DNA of 64,000 nucleotides from Flavobacteriales bacterium UBA1937 (GTDB lineage Bacteria; Bacteroidota; Bacteroidia; Flavobacteriales; Weeksellaceae): contig DDFD01000087.1 of assembly GCA_002337005.1 (NCBI GenBank), forward strand, positions 1-64,000, written 5' to 3'. The first letter of the stretch is position 1. Every line of letters starts with the position of its first letter. Made by a program: the position numbers and the translations under genes. The notes beneath the pieces were generated by a model. The model saw only the letters and a program-made list of their open reading frames with translations, had not been told where the DNA came from and made no database searches. This document shows, piece by piece, positions 1 to 8,584 of this stretch.

Positions 1-1195
1 CTTCTAATAAATCTGCTTCAGAAATATGATAATCTTCGTACTTTTTATCTATTTGATTAGGTGTTGGCATATATTCATCAAAAATCGCTTTCGCTACAGG
101 CACTAAACCAGGATGCGCTACCCAAGTTCCATCGTGCCCGTTTTTCACTTCTCTTTCTTTATCAGCGCGCACTTTTGCATAGGCTATTTCGTTTTCTTCT
201 TCATTATTTTTTACCGGAATTTGCGCTGCCATACCTCCCATAGCGTGAACTCGGCGTTTATGACAAACCTGAATTACACGCTTTGAATAAGCACTCATAA
301 AAGGTGAAGTCATGGTTACTTGGTCTCTGTCAGGAACTAAAAACTCTGGATGGTTTCTAAATTTTTTGATATAAGAAAAAATGTAATCCCATCTTCCGCA
401 GTTAAGTCCTGAGCTATGCTCTTTCAGTTCGTACAAAATTTCATCTAACTGAAAAGAAGCGGTGATGGTTTCTATGAGGACTGTTGCTTTAATTGTCCCC
501 TGATTAATTCCTAAATAATTTTGCGAAAAATTGAAGACCTCATTCCACCATCTTGCTTCTTTATAATGTTCTAGTTTGGGTAAATAAAAATAAGGACCAC
601 TTCCGTTTGCTAATAAATTTTTAGCATTTCTGAAGAAATAAATTCCAAAATCTATCAAAGAGCCTGAAGCCTTTTCTCCGTTAATTTCTATATTTTTTTC
701 TTCTAAATGCAGTCCCCTTGGTCTTACAATTAGCGTTGCCAAATTTTCTTTGAGGTGATAAGACTTACCTTCTTCGTTTACGAAATCTATTTTTCTATTA
801 ATAGCATCAGTAAGGTTAATTTGTCCATCCATACAATTTTGCCAAGTTGGCGCATTAGAATCCTCAAAATCTGCCATAAAAGTAGAAGCTCCAGAATTTA
901 AGGCATTGATAATCATTTTCCTATCAACAGGACCTGTGATTTCTACTCTTCTGTCTTGCAAATCATTAGGTAATTTGCTACAAGTCCAATAATCTTCTCT
1001 TATTCCACGGGTTTCTTTCGGAAAAGCAGGCATTATTCCCTGATTAATCATTTCTTGAACTTTTTTTCTCTGTTCCAAAAGCTCTATTCTTTTATCATTA
1101 AATTTTTTGTGAAGCTGAATTAAAAATTTTTCAAGACCTTCAGAAAAAATCTGGGTATATTTTTCTTGTGCAATGATTTTAAATTCCTTTTCCAT
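1..1195 (-). CDS. aceB: Malate synthase A, partial (3' end outside window)
   Basis: Reading the minus strand from ATG at 1195 gives an uninterrupted protein of about 398 residues that runs off the window edge. It begins MEKEFKIIAQEKYTQIF and contains malate synthase signatures such as PAFPKETRGIREDYW, GPVDRKMIINALNSGA, FMADFEDSNAPTW, LIVRPRGLH and GPYFYLPKLEH. The enzyme condenses glyoxylate with acetyl-CoA to malate in the cytoplasmic glyoxylate shunt. A full-length protein of the A class is about 530 residues, so roughly a quarter is missing. Isocitrate lyase is normally the neighbour downstream, outside this window. It is divergent from a ShfR/RamB-like regulator, which probably controls it. 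Confidence 0.93.
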   Translation of the reverse strand, partial: MEKEFKIIAQEKYTQIFSEGLEKFLIQLHKKFNDKRIELLEQRKKVQEMINQGIMPAFPKETRGIREDYWTCSKLPNDLQDRRVEITGPVDRKMIINALNSGASTFMADFEDSNAPTWQNCMDGQINLTDAINRKIDFVNEEGKSYHLKENLATLIVRPRGLHLEEKNIEINGEKASGSLIDFGIYFFRNAKNLLANGSGPYFYLPKLEHYKEARWWNEVFNFSQNYLGINQGTIKATVLIETITASFQLDEILYELKEHSSGLNCGRWDYIFSYIKKFRNHPEFLVPDRDQVTMTSPFMSAYSKRVIQVCHKRRVHAMGGMAAQIPVKNNEEENEIAYAKVRADKEREVKNGHDGTWVAHPGLVPVAKAIFDEYMPTPNQIDKKYEDYHISEADLLE

Positions 1196-1279
1196 AATAT
1201 TTTGATTTTGTTGATTTTACTTACATTTTTAGACATCAATAATTTTTAAACAAAGAATAATATTGAATTCTGTCTGAGA

Positions 1280-1287
1280 CAAATATA
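1280..1287 (-). promoter_or_regulatory. aceB promoter -7 box
   Basis: On the minus strand this reads TATATTTG, an exact match to the Bacteroidota -7 element TAnnTTTG, about 85 nt upstream of the aceB start. The expected -33 position falls inside the palindrome at 1304-1321, so a protein bound there would block the promoter. Confidence 0.6.
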
Positions 1288-1303
1288 TAAAATATTTTCA
1301 CTT

Positions 1304-1321
1304 ATAGCGAACGTTCGCTAT
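1304..1321. promoter_or_regulatory. 18-bp perfect palindrome, probable regulator operator
   Basis: ATAGCGAACGTTCGCTAT is a perfect 18-bp palindrome in the spacer between aceB and the divergent XRE-type regulator gene. It covers the -33 region of the aceB promoter and lies about 45 bp upstream of the regulator's own -7 box. Regulators of this family (RamB, ShfR/ScfR) control glyoxylate-cycle genes from sites in such spacers. Binding by the 1561 product is inferred, not shown. Confidence 0.65.
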
Positions 1322-1364
1322 TTTTATTAAAAATTTTATTATGCGAAAAATCGCTTTTATTTAT

Positions 1365-1372
1365 TATCTTTG
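1365..1372 (+). promoter_or_regulatory. Promoter -7 box of the ShfR/RamB-like regulator gene
   Basis: TATCTTTG matches TAnnTTTG. It would start transcription near 1379 and give a leader of about 180 nt before the ATG at 1561. No convincing -33 TTTG is visible at the usual distance. Confidence 0.45.
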
Positions 1373-1560
1373 TACTGAAAGGAATTACAGAGTTATTTAG
1401 AATTATTATAAATTCATTTTTCTTAACTTTTCAATCTGTTTTTGAAGCAAATTTTGAGATTTTAAACCAACTAAAAACGCCAAATTTTGAAATCAAAATC
1501 ACAAAAAATAGATTTTAAATAAAAGTAAGAGCCTAATAAAACAAACTAAATCTTAAAAAT

Positions 1561-3036
1561 ATGACCAGCGAAAGTGATTTTATAAAAACAGTTTTCGGAT
1601 TAAAACTAAGACAACAAAGACAAAAAAAAGACTGGTCTTTGCAAGATTTAGCAGACAAAACCAAGCTTTCTAAATCTTATCTCAACGAAATAGAAAACGG
1701 CAAAAAATACCCAAAACACGACAAAATTCTACAATTAGCAGAAGTTCTCAGTTGTAAGTTTGATGATTTGGTTTCCACGAAATTAGACAAAAACCTTGCC
1801 CCTTTTGGAGAACTTTTACAGAGCGATTTTTTTAAAGAAATTCCTTTAGACCTTTTTGGAATTAATAAAAATACACTCATCAACATCATCAGCGAAGCGC
1901 CGAAACAAATCACCGCTTTCATCAATACTTTGATAGAAATTTCGCAGAATTACAACTTAGGGAAAGAGCGATTTTATTTTGCCGTACTTAGAAGTTTCCA
2001 AGAGTTACACGATAATTATTTCCCAGAAATTGAAAAAACGGCTCAAGATTTCGCTTTTGAAAACAATTTAAAACTCGGAAAAAACATAGACATTGAACAT
2101 TTAGAAAAATTTCTCACCGAAAATTTCGGCTACGAAATAAAATCTGAAAACTTCGAAACACACGGAACGCTCAATAATCTTCGTTCGTTATATATTCCGG
2201 AGAAAAAACTACTTCTCCTAAACCAACTTTTAGACGAAAGCCAAAAAACCTTCATATTCGCTAAAGAAATTGGCTTTAATGTTTTGAAACTCTGTCCTAG
2301 ACCCAACACGTACTCTTGGCTAGACTTTTCGAGCTTTGATGAATTACTAAACAATTATTACGCCTCTTATTTTGCAGGTTGCATTTTAATCCCGAAAGAT
2401 GAATTGGTAGAAAAATTAGAAGATTTTTTTGACGAACCAGAATGGAATTCACAAAAATTAGCCGAACTGATTTCTCATTTCACCAATTCCCCTGAAACTT
2501 TTTACTATCGATTAACCAATATTCTTTCTTCGGAATTTGGCATCAAAGATTTATTTTATCTTTGTTTCGTCAAGAAAAAAGACACCGATAAAATACAGAT
2601 TTTAAAAGAGTTACACCTTAATCAGCAGCAAGCTCCGCACGCCAATTCTATGAACGAGCATTATTGCCGAAAATGGATTGCCATCAAAAATCTGAAAGAA
2701 TTAAAAGAAAATGAAACCCTTACTTCCGCTCAAATTTCGCATTATAAAGACTCTGGATTGAGCTATTTAGTACTTTCCACTTCTCATAAAAACCCTTTTT
2801 CTGATGGCGCCAACCGAAGTTATTGCATCGGGATTTTATTGAATTCTAATTCTTTGAAAAAAATAAAATTTGCGAAAAGCACTTCTGTAAAATCAGAAAA
2901 CGTAGGTGTTACTTGTGAAACTTGCAACATCTTAGATTGTGATGTAAGAAAAACACCGCCAACACGCTTAGACAAAGAAAATTTCAATGAAAGTATGAAA
3001 AAATCTATTGCAAAAATCAGAAAAGAAATCTTTTAA
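1561..3036 (+). CDS. XRE-family short-chain fatty acid/glyoxylate regulator (ShfR/RamB-like)
   Basis: The 491-residue protein starts with an XRE/Cro-type helix-turn-helix at about residues 12-70 (LRQQRQKKDWSLQDLADKT, then SKSYLNEIENGKKYP). A long IrrE/DUF2083-like region follows, and the tail is cysteine-rich (CETCNILDCDVRKTPP). This architecture is that of ShfR/ScfR and RamB, cytoplasmic sensors of acyl-CoA metabolism that control aceA, aceB and propionate genes. Its position divergent from aceB across a perfect palindrome supports control of the glyoxylate shunt. The start at 1561 follows an A-rich leader without Shine-Dalgarno sequence, as usual in this phylum. Confidence 0.85.
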   Translation: MTSESDFIKTVFGLKLRQQRQKKDWSLQDLADKTKLSKSYLNEIENGKKYPKHDKILQLAEVLSCKFDDLVSTKLDKNLAPFGELLQSDFFKEIPLDLFGINKNTLINIISEAPKQITAFINTLIEISQNYNLGKERFYFAVLRSFQELHDNYFPEIEKTAQDFAFENNLKLGKNIDIEHLEKFLTENFGYEIKSENFETHGTLNNLRSLYIPEKKLLLLNQLLDESQKTFIFAKEIGFNVLKLCPRPNTYSWLDFSSFDELLNNYYASYFAGCILIPKDELVEKLEDFFDEPEWNSQKLAELISHFTNSPETFYYRLTNILSSEFGIKDLFYLCFVKKKDTDKIQILKELHLNQQQAPHANSMNEHYCRKWIAIKNLKELKENETLTSAQISHYKDSGLSYLVLSTSHKNPFSDGANRSYCIGILLNSNSLKKIKFAKSTSVKSENVGVTCETCNILDCDVRKTPPTRLDKENFNESMKKSIAKIRKEIF

Positions 3037-3140
3037 TTTACGATTTATGATTTGTGATTTACAATTTTGCAAAGATTTAATTTAACTATTGCAATTAATT
3101 CTTTTTAACATTTTTTGCGGATAACTTTAGACAAAATCTA

Positions 3141-3171
3141 TTGAATTTTTATTTTCTTGGAATTATCTTTG
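3141..3171 (+). promoter_or_regulatory. Promoter of radical-SAM DNA repair gene
   Basis: TTG at 3141-3143, 20 bp, then TATCTTTG at 3164-3171 (consensus TAnnTTTG). The predicted start near 3178 is only a few bases before ATG 3182/3185, so the mRNA may be almost leaderless. Confidence 0.55.
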
Positions 3172-3181
3172 ACGAGATAAT

Positions 3182-4441
3182 ATGATGAATTTCGATAGAA
3201 TAAAAGAAAAACTAGAAATCCTTGCTGATGCCGCTAAATACGATGTTTCTTGCTCTTCAAGTGGAGGAAATCGTAAAAATAAAGGCGGACTTGGCAACAG
3301 TCACGTTTCTGGAATTTGCCACAGTTACACAGAAGATGGCAGATGTATTTCTTTGCTCAAAATTTTGCTCACCAATCATTGTATTTACGATTGCGCTTAT
3401 TGCGTTTCCAGAAAATCAAACGACATCAAACGTGCTGCTTTTACCGTAGATGAAGTGGTAGATTTAACGATTAATTTTTACCGAAGAAATTACATTGAAG
3501 GCTTGTTTTTAAGTTCTGGAATTTTCAAAGATGCAGATTTTACAATGGAACGTTTGGTAAGAATTGCCAAAAAACTTCGTCAAGAACATAATTTTCACGG
3601 TTATATTCACTTAAAAACCATTCCTGGTGCAAGTGATGAATTGATGAAAGAAGCTGGACTTTATGCCGATAGACTTTCCATAAATTTAGAAATTCCTACA
3701 GAATCTGGTCTTAAATTATTAGCTCCAGAAAAATCTCACGAACAAATGACCAAACCGATGAATTTTATTAAAAACGAATTGGTTTTGTACAAAGAAGAGA
3801 AGAAAATTTTCAGAAAAGTGCCAAAATTCGCTCCAGCTGGTCAATCTACGCAAATGATTGTAGGCGCTACCAACGAAACCGACCTGAAAATTATAAAAGT
3901 TGCCGACCATTTTTATCAAAATTATAATATGAAACGCGTTTATTATTCTGGCTATGTTCCGATGATTGAGGATTCTAGATTGCCTTCTGTTTTTTCGCAA
4001 GTTCCAATGCAACGAGAAAATCGTCTTTATCAGGCAGATTGGTTGATGCGTTTTTATGGTTTTGATGCCAATGAAATTTTAGACCAAAAAAATCCGTTTT
4101 TGGATTTAGAAGTTGACCCAAAATTAGCTTGGGCTTTACGAAACCGAGAAAAATTTCCTGTAAATATCAACACTGCACCAAAAGAAATGCTGTTGAGAAT
4201 TCCTGGAGTTGGTGTAACTTCGGTTTTGAAGATTTTACAAGCGAGAAGGTTTCAGAAATTGAATTTGGGGCATCTTAAAAAAATGGGAGTTGCCACGAAT
4301 AGAGCCAAATATTTTATAGAATTTGAAAGCGAAAATGTTTTTAATCGATTGATTGATGAACAGAATTTCCGCCAAATTGTGTTGAACGGAATGAAATCGA
4401 AATGGCAAAATCCGTTTTCGGAGCAATTGAGTTTGTTTTGA
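3182..4441 (+). CDS. Putative DNA modification/repair radical SAM protein (TIGR03916 type)
   Basis: The 419-residue protein has a radical-SAM cluster motif C67-x3-C71-x2-C74 (HCIYDCAYC). A SAM-barrel core follows (GLFLSSGIF, GYIHLKTIPGA, LSINLEIPT), and near the C-terminus there is a helix-hairpin-helix (NINTAPKEMLLRIPGVGVTS, about 333-352). That combination matches the uncharacterised family of putative DNA modification/repair radical-SAM proteins. These are normally encoded next to a partner of the TIGR03915 family. The partner is present at 5296, but an 850-bp toxin cassette sits between them. The substrate is unknown. Confidence 0.88.
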   Translation: MMNFDRIKEKLEILADAAKYDVSCSSSGGNRKNKGGLGNSHVSGICHSYTEDGRCISLLKILLTNHCIYDCAYCVSRKSNDIKRAAFTVDEVVDLTINFYRRNYIEGLFLSSGIFKDADFTMERLVRIAKKLRQEHNFHGYIHLKTIPGASDELMKEAGLYADRLSINLEIPTESGLKLLAPEKSHEQMTKPMNFIKNELVLYKEEKKIFRKVPKFAPAGQSTQMIVGATNETDLKIIKVADHFYQNYNMKRVYYSGYVPMIEDSRLPSVFSQVPMQRENRLYQADWLMRFYGFDANEILDQKNPFLDLEVDPKLAWALRNREKFPVNINTAPKEMLLRIPGVGVTSVLKILQARRFQKLNLGHLKKMGVATNRAKYFIEFESENVFNRLIDEQNFRQIVLNGMKSKWQNPFSEQLSLF

Positions 4442-4483
4442 AAATTAATTGTATAATAAATAATTTTTCTTAACTTTGAAATT

Positions 4484-4849
4484 ATGAGCAATAATAAAAA
4501 AAAATCAATTTGGCTCTCCTTTGATTTAGGAATTAGAGGAAATTATACTGGTCTTTTTACCTTTTTGGACAATTATAAAGCTATAGATTGTGGAAATAAT
4601 CTAGCATATTTTTTGTATGATAACAAAGAATTATTGAGTTCAAATTTTGTAATTGATAAACTTGAAAAAGAATTAGAAGAATTTATTAAACCTTCAATTA
4701 ATGACAGGATATATGTTATATGGCGAAATGACGAAGATGGGAAATCTACAGTAAAAGGAAAATTTTTATTCGGAAATAGAAAAACTCCAGTTTGGAATGG
4801 CTACTCTAATTTAATGAACAAAGGAGTCAATGAAGATGAAGCAATGTAA
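4484..4849 (+). CDS. Hypothetical protein, candidate antitoxin of the PIN cassette
   Basis: This is a 121-residue acidic protein (MSNNKKKSIWLSFDLGIRGN...) that I do not recognise. Its stop codon overlaps the start of the PIN-domain gene (TAATG at 4847-4851), so the two are translationally coupled. An upstream partner of this size, coupled to a PIN ribonuclease, is the normal place for an antitoxin, but no DNA-binding fold typical of VapB is visible. The N-terminal SFDLGIRGNYTGLFTFLD could be a substrate-fold strand pair. Function is inferred only from position. Confidence 0.5.
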   Translation: MSNNKKKSIWLSFDLGIRGNYTGLFTFLDNYKAIDCGNNLAYFLYDNKELLSSNFVIDKLEKELEEFIKPSINDRIYVIWRNDEDGKSTVKGKFLFGNRKTPVWNGYSNLMNKGVNEDEAM

Positions 4850-5280
4850 TGGGGCGAGCAAATATTTTAGTTGATACTTGTATTTGGATTTCATTATTTA
4901 ATCCTGTAGAAAATGAAAATCATTCAAAAGCATTAGATATAATTAATGATTTAGAAAACAATAATATTCTAGTACCTTGGCCAACTTTATATGAATTTAT
5001 AAATACAAAATTGGCTAGAAGAAAAGAAAACCTTTTTTCTTTTGAACAAACATTACTCAAACCAAATGTATATAAAATTTCTGATGAAAAGTATAAAGAA
5101 TTTGCATTGGAAAAAATTTTTGAAATTAACAGATTTCGTTATAATTCTGTAAGTCTTGTTGATGAAATTATCAAGCAGATGATTTGCGACAAATCTTTAA
5201 AAATAGATTTTTTAGCAACTTTTAACGATAGAGATTTTGAATATTTTTGTCAAAAAGAAAATATTATAATTTTAAAATAA
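4849..5280 (+). CDS. PIN-domain ribonuclease (VapC-like toxin)
   Basis: The 143-residue protein carries the PIN acidic quartet: D9 (ILVDTCIW), E49 (PTLYEF), D105 (SLVDE) and D127/D129 (ATFNDRDF). These residues bind Mg2+ or Mn2+ in VapC-type nucleases that cut tRNA or rRNA. Length is standard for the family. It overlaps the preceding gene by one base, forming a two-gene module inserted between two genes that usually adjoin each other. The true target RNA cannot be read from sequence. Confidence 0.82.
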   Translation: MGRANILVDTCIWISLFNPVENENHSKALDIINDLENNNILVPWPTLYEFINTKLARRKENLFSFEQTLLKPNVYKISDEKYKEFALEKIFEINRFRYNSVSLVDEIIKQMICDKSLKIDFLATFNDRDFEYFCQKENIIILK

Positions 5281-5295
5281 CTATTTTTTAATTTC

Positions 5296-6060
5296 TTGAC
5301 CACACTTCTCTACGACTCCACTTTTGAAGGTTTATTTACGGCGATATTTGAAGTTTTTGAGTATCGTTATGAAAATGCGGAAATTATTGCCAAAGAAAAT
5401 TACACGCAAGAAAATTTCTTCGCAGAAATGCACGAAGTAATTACTGATTTTGAAAAATCGGATAGAGTTCTCAAAAAATTGGAAGAAAATCTAGGTAAAG
5501 AAGGAATTTCTCAATTGATGCTGGTTTATTTTTCGGAGAGAAAAGATTTGGAACGGTTGATTTTGAGCGCAATTCTGCATTCTATTAAACATCCGAAACA
5601 AAACATTTTAAAAGATTTTGGGAATGATGATATGTTAGAGATTTCTAAAATTTGCAGAAGTGTAGGAAGAGAAAGACACAGAATGCTCGCTTTTGTCCGT
5701 TTTGAATTGTTGCAAGACGAAGTGTATTTCGCCAAAATAGAACCAGATTTTAATGTTTTACCGCTTATCAGAAAACATTTTAAAGATAGATATGCCGACC
5801 AAAAATGGATGATTTTTGATTTGAAAAGACATTACGGAATTTTCTATGATTTGAAAAATGTAGAATTTTTCTTTCCAGATGAATCTCTATTGCAAAATTT
5901 TAGAAATTCTGAACAGTTTCACCACGAGGAAGAAAAAAAATATCAGACACTTTGGCAATGTTACTTTATAAAAACAGGAATCCCTGAACGTAAAAATATG
6001 AAACTTCACGTTCAATGGATGCCAAAACGATATTGGAAGTATTTGACGGAAAAATTCTAA
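5296..6060 (+). CDS. Putative DNA metabolism protein, partner of the radical SAM enzyme (TIGR03915 type)
   Basis: The 254-residue protein opens TTLLYDSTFEGLFTAIFEVF and has the conserved core VGRERHRMLAFVRF and a C-terminal PERKNMKLHVQWMPKRYWK. This pattern is typical of the TIGR03915 family, found beside TIGR03916 radical-SAM proteins and fused to uracil-DNA glycosylase-like domains in some species. The reading frame starts with TTG at 5296. In an uninterrupted operon this TTG would overlap the TGA stop of the upstream gene, so the PIN cassette appears to have entered exactly at the gene junction. Confidence 0.82.
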   Translation: MTTLLYDSTFEGLFTAIFEVFEYRYENAEIIAKENYTQENFFAEMHEVITDFEKSDRVLKKLEENLGKEGISQLMLVYFSERKDLERLILSAILHSIKHPKQNILKDFGNDDMLEISKICRSVGRERHRMLAFVRFELLQDEVYFAKIEPDFNVLPLIRKHFKDRYADQKWMIFDLKRHYGIFYDLKNVEFFFPDESLLQNFRNSEQFHHEEEKKYQTLWQCYFIKTGIPERKNMKLHVQWMPKRYWKYLTEKF

Positions 6061-6315
6061 CGTTCTTTTGTCTTGAAACAAAAGAATCAAAAATTCAAGA
6101 CTGGATTTATTTGCTAAAAATTTTAAAAATTTCCTAAAATTTCCAAAACTCGCTCGGAAAGACGATTGTATTTTTTAAGTCAATTTTTTGCCTCTCTCAA
6201 ACAATGGAAATTTTTTAACGGAATTTTTCAAAATTTTCTTAACGCAAATAACTCCTAGGTCAATAAATTGTGTTGCTTCTTAAAAAAAATCATTTCTTAT
6301 CTTACATCAATGCTA

Positions 6316-6341
6316 TTGCTTTCTAGACAAGAGTAAATTTG
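6316..6341 (+). promoter_or_regulatory. Promoter of yceI-like gene; rest of 6061-6373 holds nothing recognisable
   Basis: TAAATTTG at 6334-6341 matches the TAnnTTTG -7 box, and a TTG lies 15 bp upstream at 6316-6318 (short spacing). The remaining 300-bp gap is AT-rich with no ORF, repeat or convincing hairpin. Confidence 0.45.
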
Positions 6342-6373
6342 CACTATAATAATTAAACAAAAAATATAATATC

Positions 6374-6883
6374 ATGGCAACAAAATGGAACTTAGACCCA
6401 ACTCATAGCGAAATTACTTTTAAAGTAAGACATATGATGATTGCGAATGTAAAAGGTGCATTCAATAGTTTTTCGGCAGAAATAGAAGCGGAAGATGATA
6501 CTTTTAAAAACGCAAAAGTAAGCGCAACGGTAAACACTGATTCTATTGACACCAACAATGCAGATAGAGATGCCCACCTAAAAAGTGCAGATTTCTTTAA
6601 CGCAGAAGCTAATCCAACGATTACTTTTGAAAGTAAAGCTCTTGCTGATGAAATCATAGGAAATCTTACGATAAATGGTGTTACAAAACCTGTAGAATTA
6701 GAAGTAGAATTCGGAGGAATAAATGTAGATCCTTGGGGAAATACAAAAGCTGGATTTACTTTTGAAGGTAAAATTAAGAGAAGTGATTTCGGACTTAACT
6801 GGAATGCTGCGCTAGAAACTGGTGGCGTTTTGGTAAGTGATGATGTGAAAATTGCAGGTGAATTGCAATTTGTAAAAGCATAA
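6374..6883 (+). CDS. YceI family protein
   Basis: The 169-residue protein begins MATKWNLDPTHSEITFKVRH, the characteristic opening of YceI lipocalin-like barrels that bind polyisoprenoids or similar amphiphiles. Further family features are DTNNADRDAHLKSADFF, PTITFESK, NLTINGVTKPVELEV and a C-terminal RSDFGLNWN. There is no signal peptide, so this is a cytoplasmic version, common in Bacteroidota. Ligand unknown. It is transcribed alone from the promoter just upstream. Confidence 0.92.
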   Translation: MATKWNLDPTHSEITFKVRHMMIANVKGAFNSFSAEIEAEDDTFKNAKVSATVNTDSIDTNNADRDAHLKSADFFNAEANPTITFESKALADEIIGNLTINGVTKPVELEVEFGGINVDPWGNTKAGFTFEGKIKRSDFGLNWNAALETGGVLVSDDVKIAGELQFVKA

Positions 6884-6956
6884 CATATTATAAAAATTTG
6901 ATGCTGGAATGTTTATCATTCTAAACTTCCAGCATTTTCATTAAAAAGCACAAGTG

Positions 6957-7784
6957 ATGAATTTAAATCAGTTACAAAATATTTCTGACGCTTTTCCGAG
7001 AACAGAAAAAATGCCAGTTCTTTTTTTAGGACACGGTTCGCCAATGAATGCGATTGAGGAAAATCAGTTTGTAAGAGGTTTTAGGGAAATTTCAAAAAAA
7101 ATCCCAACTCCGAATGCAATTCTCTGTATTTCTGCACATTGGTTTACCAAAGGTACTTTTGTAACTTCAGGAGAAATTCAGAAAACGATTCACGATTTTT
7201 ATGGATTTCCGCCAGAACTTTTTGCGGTAGAATATCCTGCCAAAGGAAATCCTGAATTGGCAAAAGAAACGGTAGAACTTCTCGCTCCAAATTCTGTAAT
7301 TGAAACAGAAAGTTGGGGACTTGATCACGGAGCTTGGAGTGTGATAAAACACTTGTATCCAGAAGCGCAAATTCCTGTAATACAGATGAGTATAGATTAT
7401 ACTCAATCTGCGCAATATCATTTTGATTTGGCAAAAAAATTACAAAAATTAAGAGAAAAAGGCATCTTAATTATCGGAAGCGGAAATGTAGTTCACAATC
7501 TACGATTGATTGATTGGAAGAATATTAATACAGTTGGCGCTGGTTGGGATTGGGCAATAGAAGCGAGAGCAAAAACGAATGAATGGATTTTGGACGGGAA
7601 TTTTCAGCAATTAATCAATTTTGAAAAACAAGGAACTGCGCTGAAAAATGCGATTCCTACTCCTGATCATTTTTTGCCATTGATTTATACGCTTGGTTTG
7701 AAGGGAAATGCTGATGAAATTTCGCTTTTTAATGATGAATTAATTGGCGGAAGTTTGAGTATGACGAGTGTTTTGATTAATTGA
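6957..7784 (+). CDS. ygiD: 4,5-DOPA dioxygenase extradiol-like protein (YgiD/LigB family)
   Basis: The 275-residue protein has the class III extradiol dioxygenase (LigB) fold signatures: VLFLGHGSPMNA (H26), CISAHWFTKG (H61), ESWGLDHGAWSVIKHLYP and GSGNVVHNL. The histidines bind the catalytic metal. Bacterial YgiD opens the ring of catechols such as DOPA in vitro; the physiological substrate is not certain. The ATG at 6957 is preferred over an in-frame GTG at 6954. Confidence 0.88.
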   Translation: MNLNQLQNISDAFPRTEKMPVLFLGHGSPMNAIEENQFVRGFREISKKIPTPNAILCISAHWFTKGTFVTSGEIQKTIHDFYGFPPELFAVEYPAKGNPELAKETVELLAPNSVIETESWGLDHGAWSVIKHLYPEAQIPVIQMSIDYTQSAQYHFDLAKKLQKLREKGILIIGSGNVVHNLRLIDWKNINTVGAGWDWAIEARAKTNEWILDGNFQQLINFEKQGTALKNAIPTPDHFLPLIYTLGLKGNADEISLFNDELIGGSLSMTSVLIN

Positions 7785-7808
7785 GAATTGAAAGTTGAAA
7801 ATTTATAG

Positions 7809-7838
7809 ACTTTGTCAAATATTTTTTGGCAAAGTTTT
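7809..7838. terminator. Bidirectional terminator between convergent genes
   Basis: ACTTTGTCAAA (7809-7819) pairs with TTTGGCAAAGT (7825-7835), one G-T pair, followed by T4. It serves the ygiD-like gene on the plus strand and the LytTR regulator gene on the minus strand. Confidence 0.65.
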
Positions 7839-8584
7839 TATTTTCTAATCAAATTTATTTTTTCTAAAATCAAATCATAACTCTCTGTATTGTAAGGAAT
7901 TTCCATATTATTACTCACTACAATTGCGCCACCATTCGATTTATTGATAGAAACTAAATGTTTAAAATTTACCATATAAGATTTATGAACTCTTATGAAA
8001 TCAGAATTTTCGGCAAGACTTTCTTCGAACATTTTCAGGTTTTTACTCGCCAAAATTTTCTTGCCGTCACATAGATGTACTTCAGAATAGGCTCCTTCTC
8101 CTTTTATGTAGATAATTTCGCTAGGATTTATGAGCTCAATTCCGTTGTTGAGTGGAATTCCTATTTTCTTTTCTTCGGTGGAAATTCTTCCTAAATTTTC
8201 GTTGAGAATTTTTATTTTTTGACTATTCAATTTTTGAAATCTCTTCACCGCTTCTATCAATTCTTGAGTGTTTATCGGCTTTAGAAGATAATCTACGGCA
8301 GAAAGTTTAAAAGCTTTTACGGCATATTCTTGATAAGCGGTCGTAAAAATAATCCCAAAATTCAAATCTTTTTCATCAAAAAAATCTAGAATTTCTAATC
8401 CAGAATGTCCAGGCATTTCGATGTCTAAAAACACCAAATCTGGTTTGTGCTTGTGTATAGATTTTACAGCATTTGGAATTCCGTCACATTCTGCCACGAT
8501 TTCTACCTCTGGCAAAAATTCTGAAATCAAATAGTGCAAAGAAACTCTCGCACGTTTTTCATCATCTACTATTATTACTTTCAT
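7838..8584 (-). CDS. LytTR-family response regulator
   Basis: The 248-residue protein has a receiver domain at 1-120 (MKVIIVDDEKRARVSLH; phospho-acceptor D54 in LVFLDIEMPGHSG; K in YLLKPI) and a C-terminal LytTR DNA-binding domain (EIIYIKGEGAYSEVHL, FIRVHKSYMVNF). Its ATG overlaps the stop of the sensor-kinase fragment (ATGA at 8581-8584), so kinase and regulator were one operon. Prophage insertion in the kinase separates it from the operon's promoter, so expression now probably depends on promoters inside the fragment or prophage. Confidence 0.92.
   Translation of the reverse strand: MKVIIVDDEKRARVSLHYLISEFLPEVEIVAECDGIPNAVKSIHKHKPDLVFLDIEMPGHSGLEILDFFDEKDLNFGIIFTTAYQEYAVKAFKLSAVDYLLKPINTQELIEAVKRFQKLNSQKIKILNENLGRISTEEKKIGIPLNNGIELINPSEIIYIKGEGAYSEVHLCDGKKILASKNLKMFEESLAENSDFIRVHKSYMVNFKHLVSINKSNGGAIVVSNNMEIPYNTESYDLILEKINLIRK

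Noticed and set aside
61..243. 60-residue plus-strand ORF in the aceB region
   Set aside because: Antisense shadow of malate synthase coding sequence; the minus frame is fully open and has family motifs.
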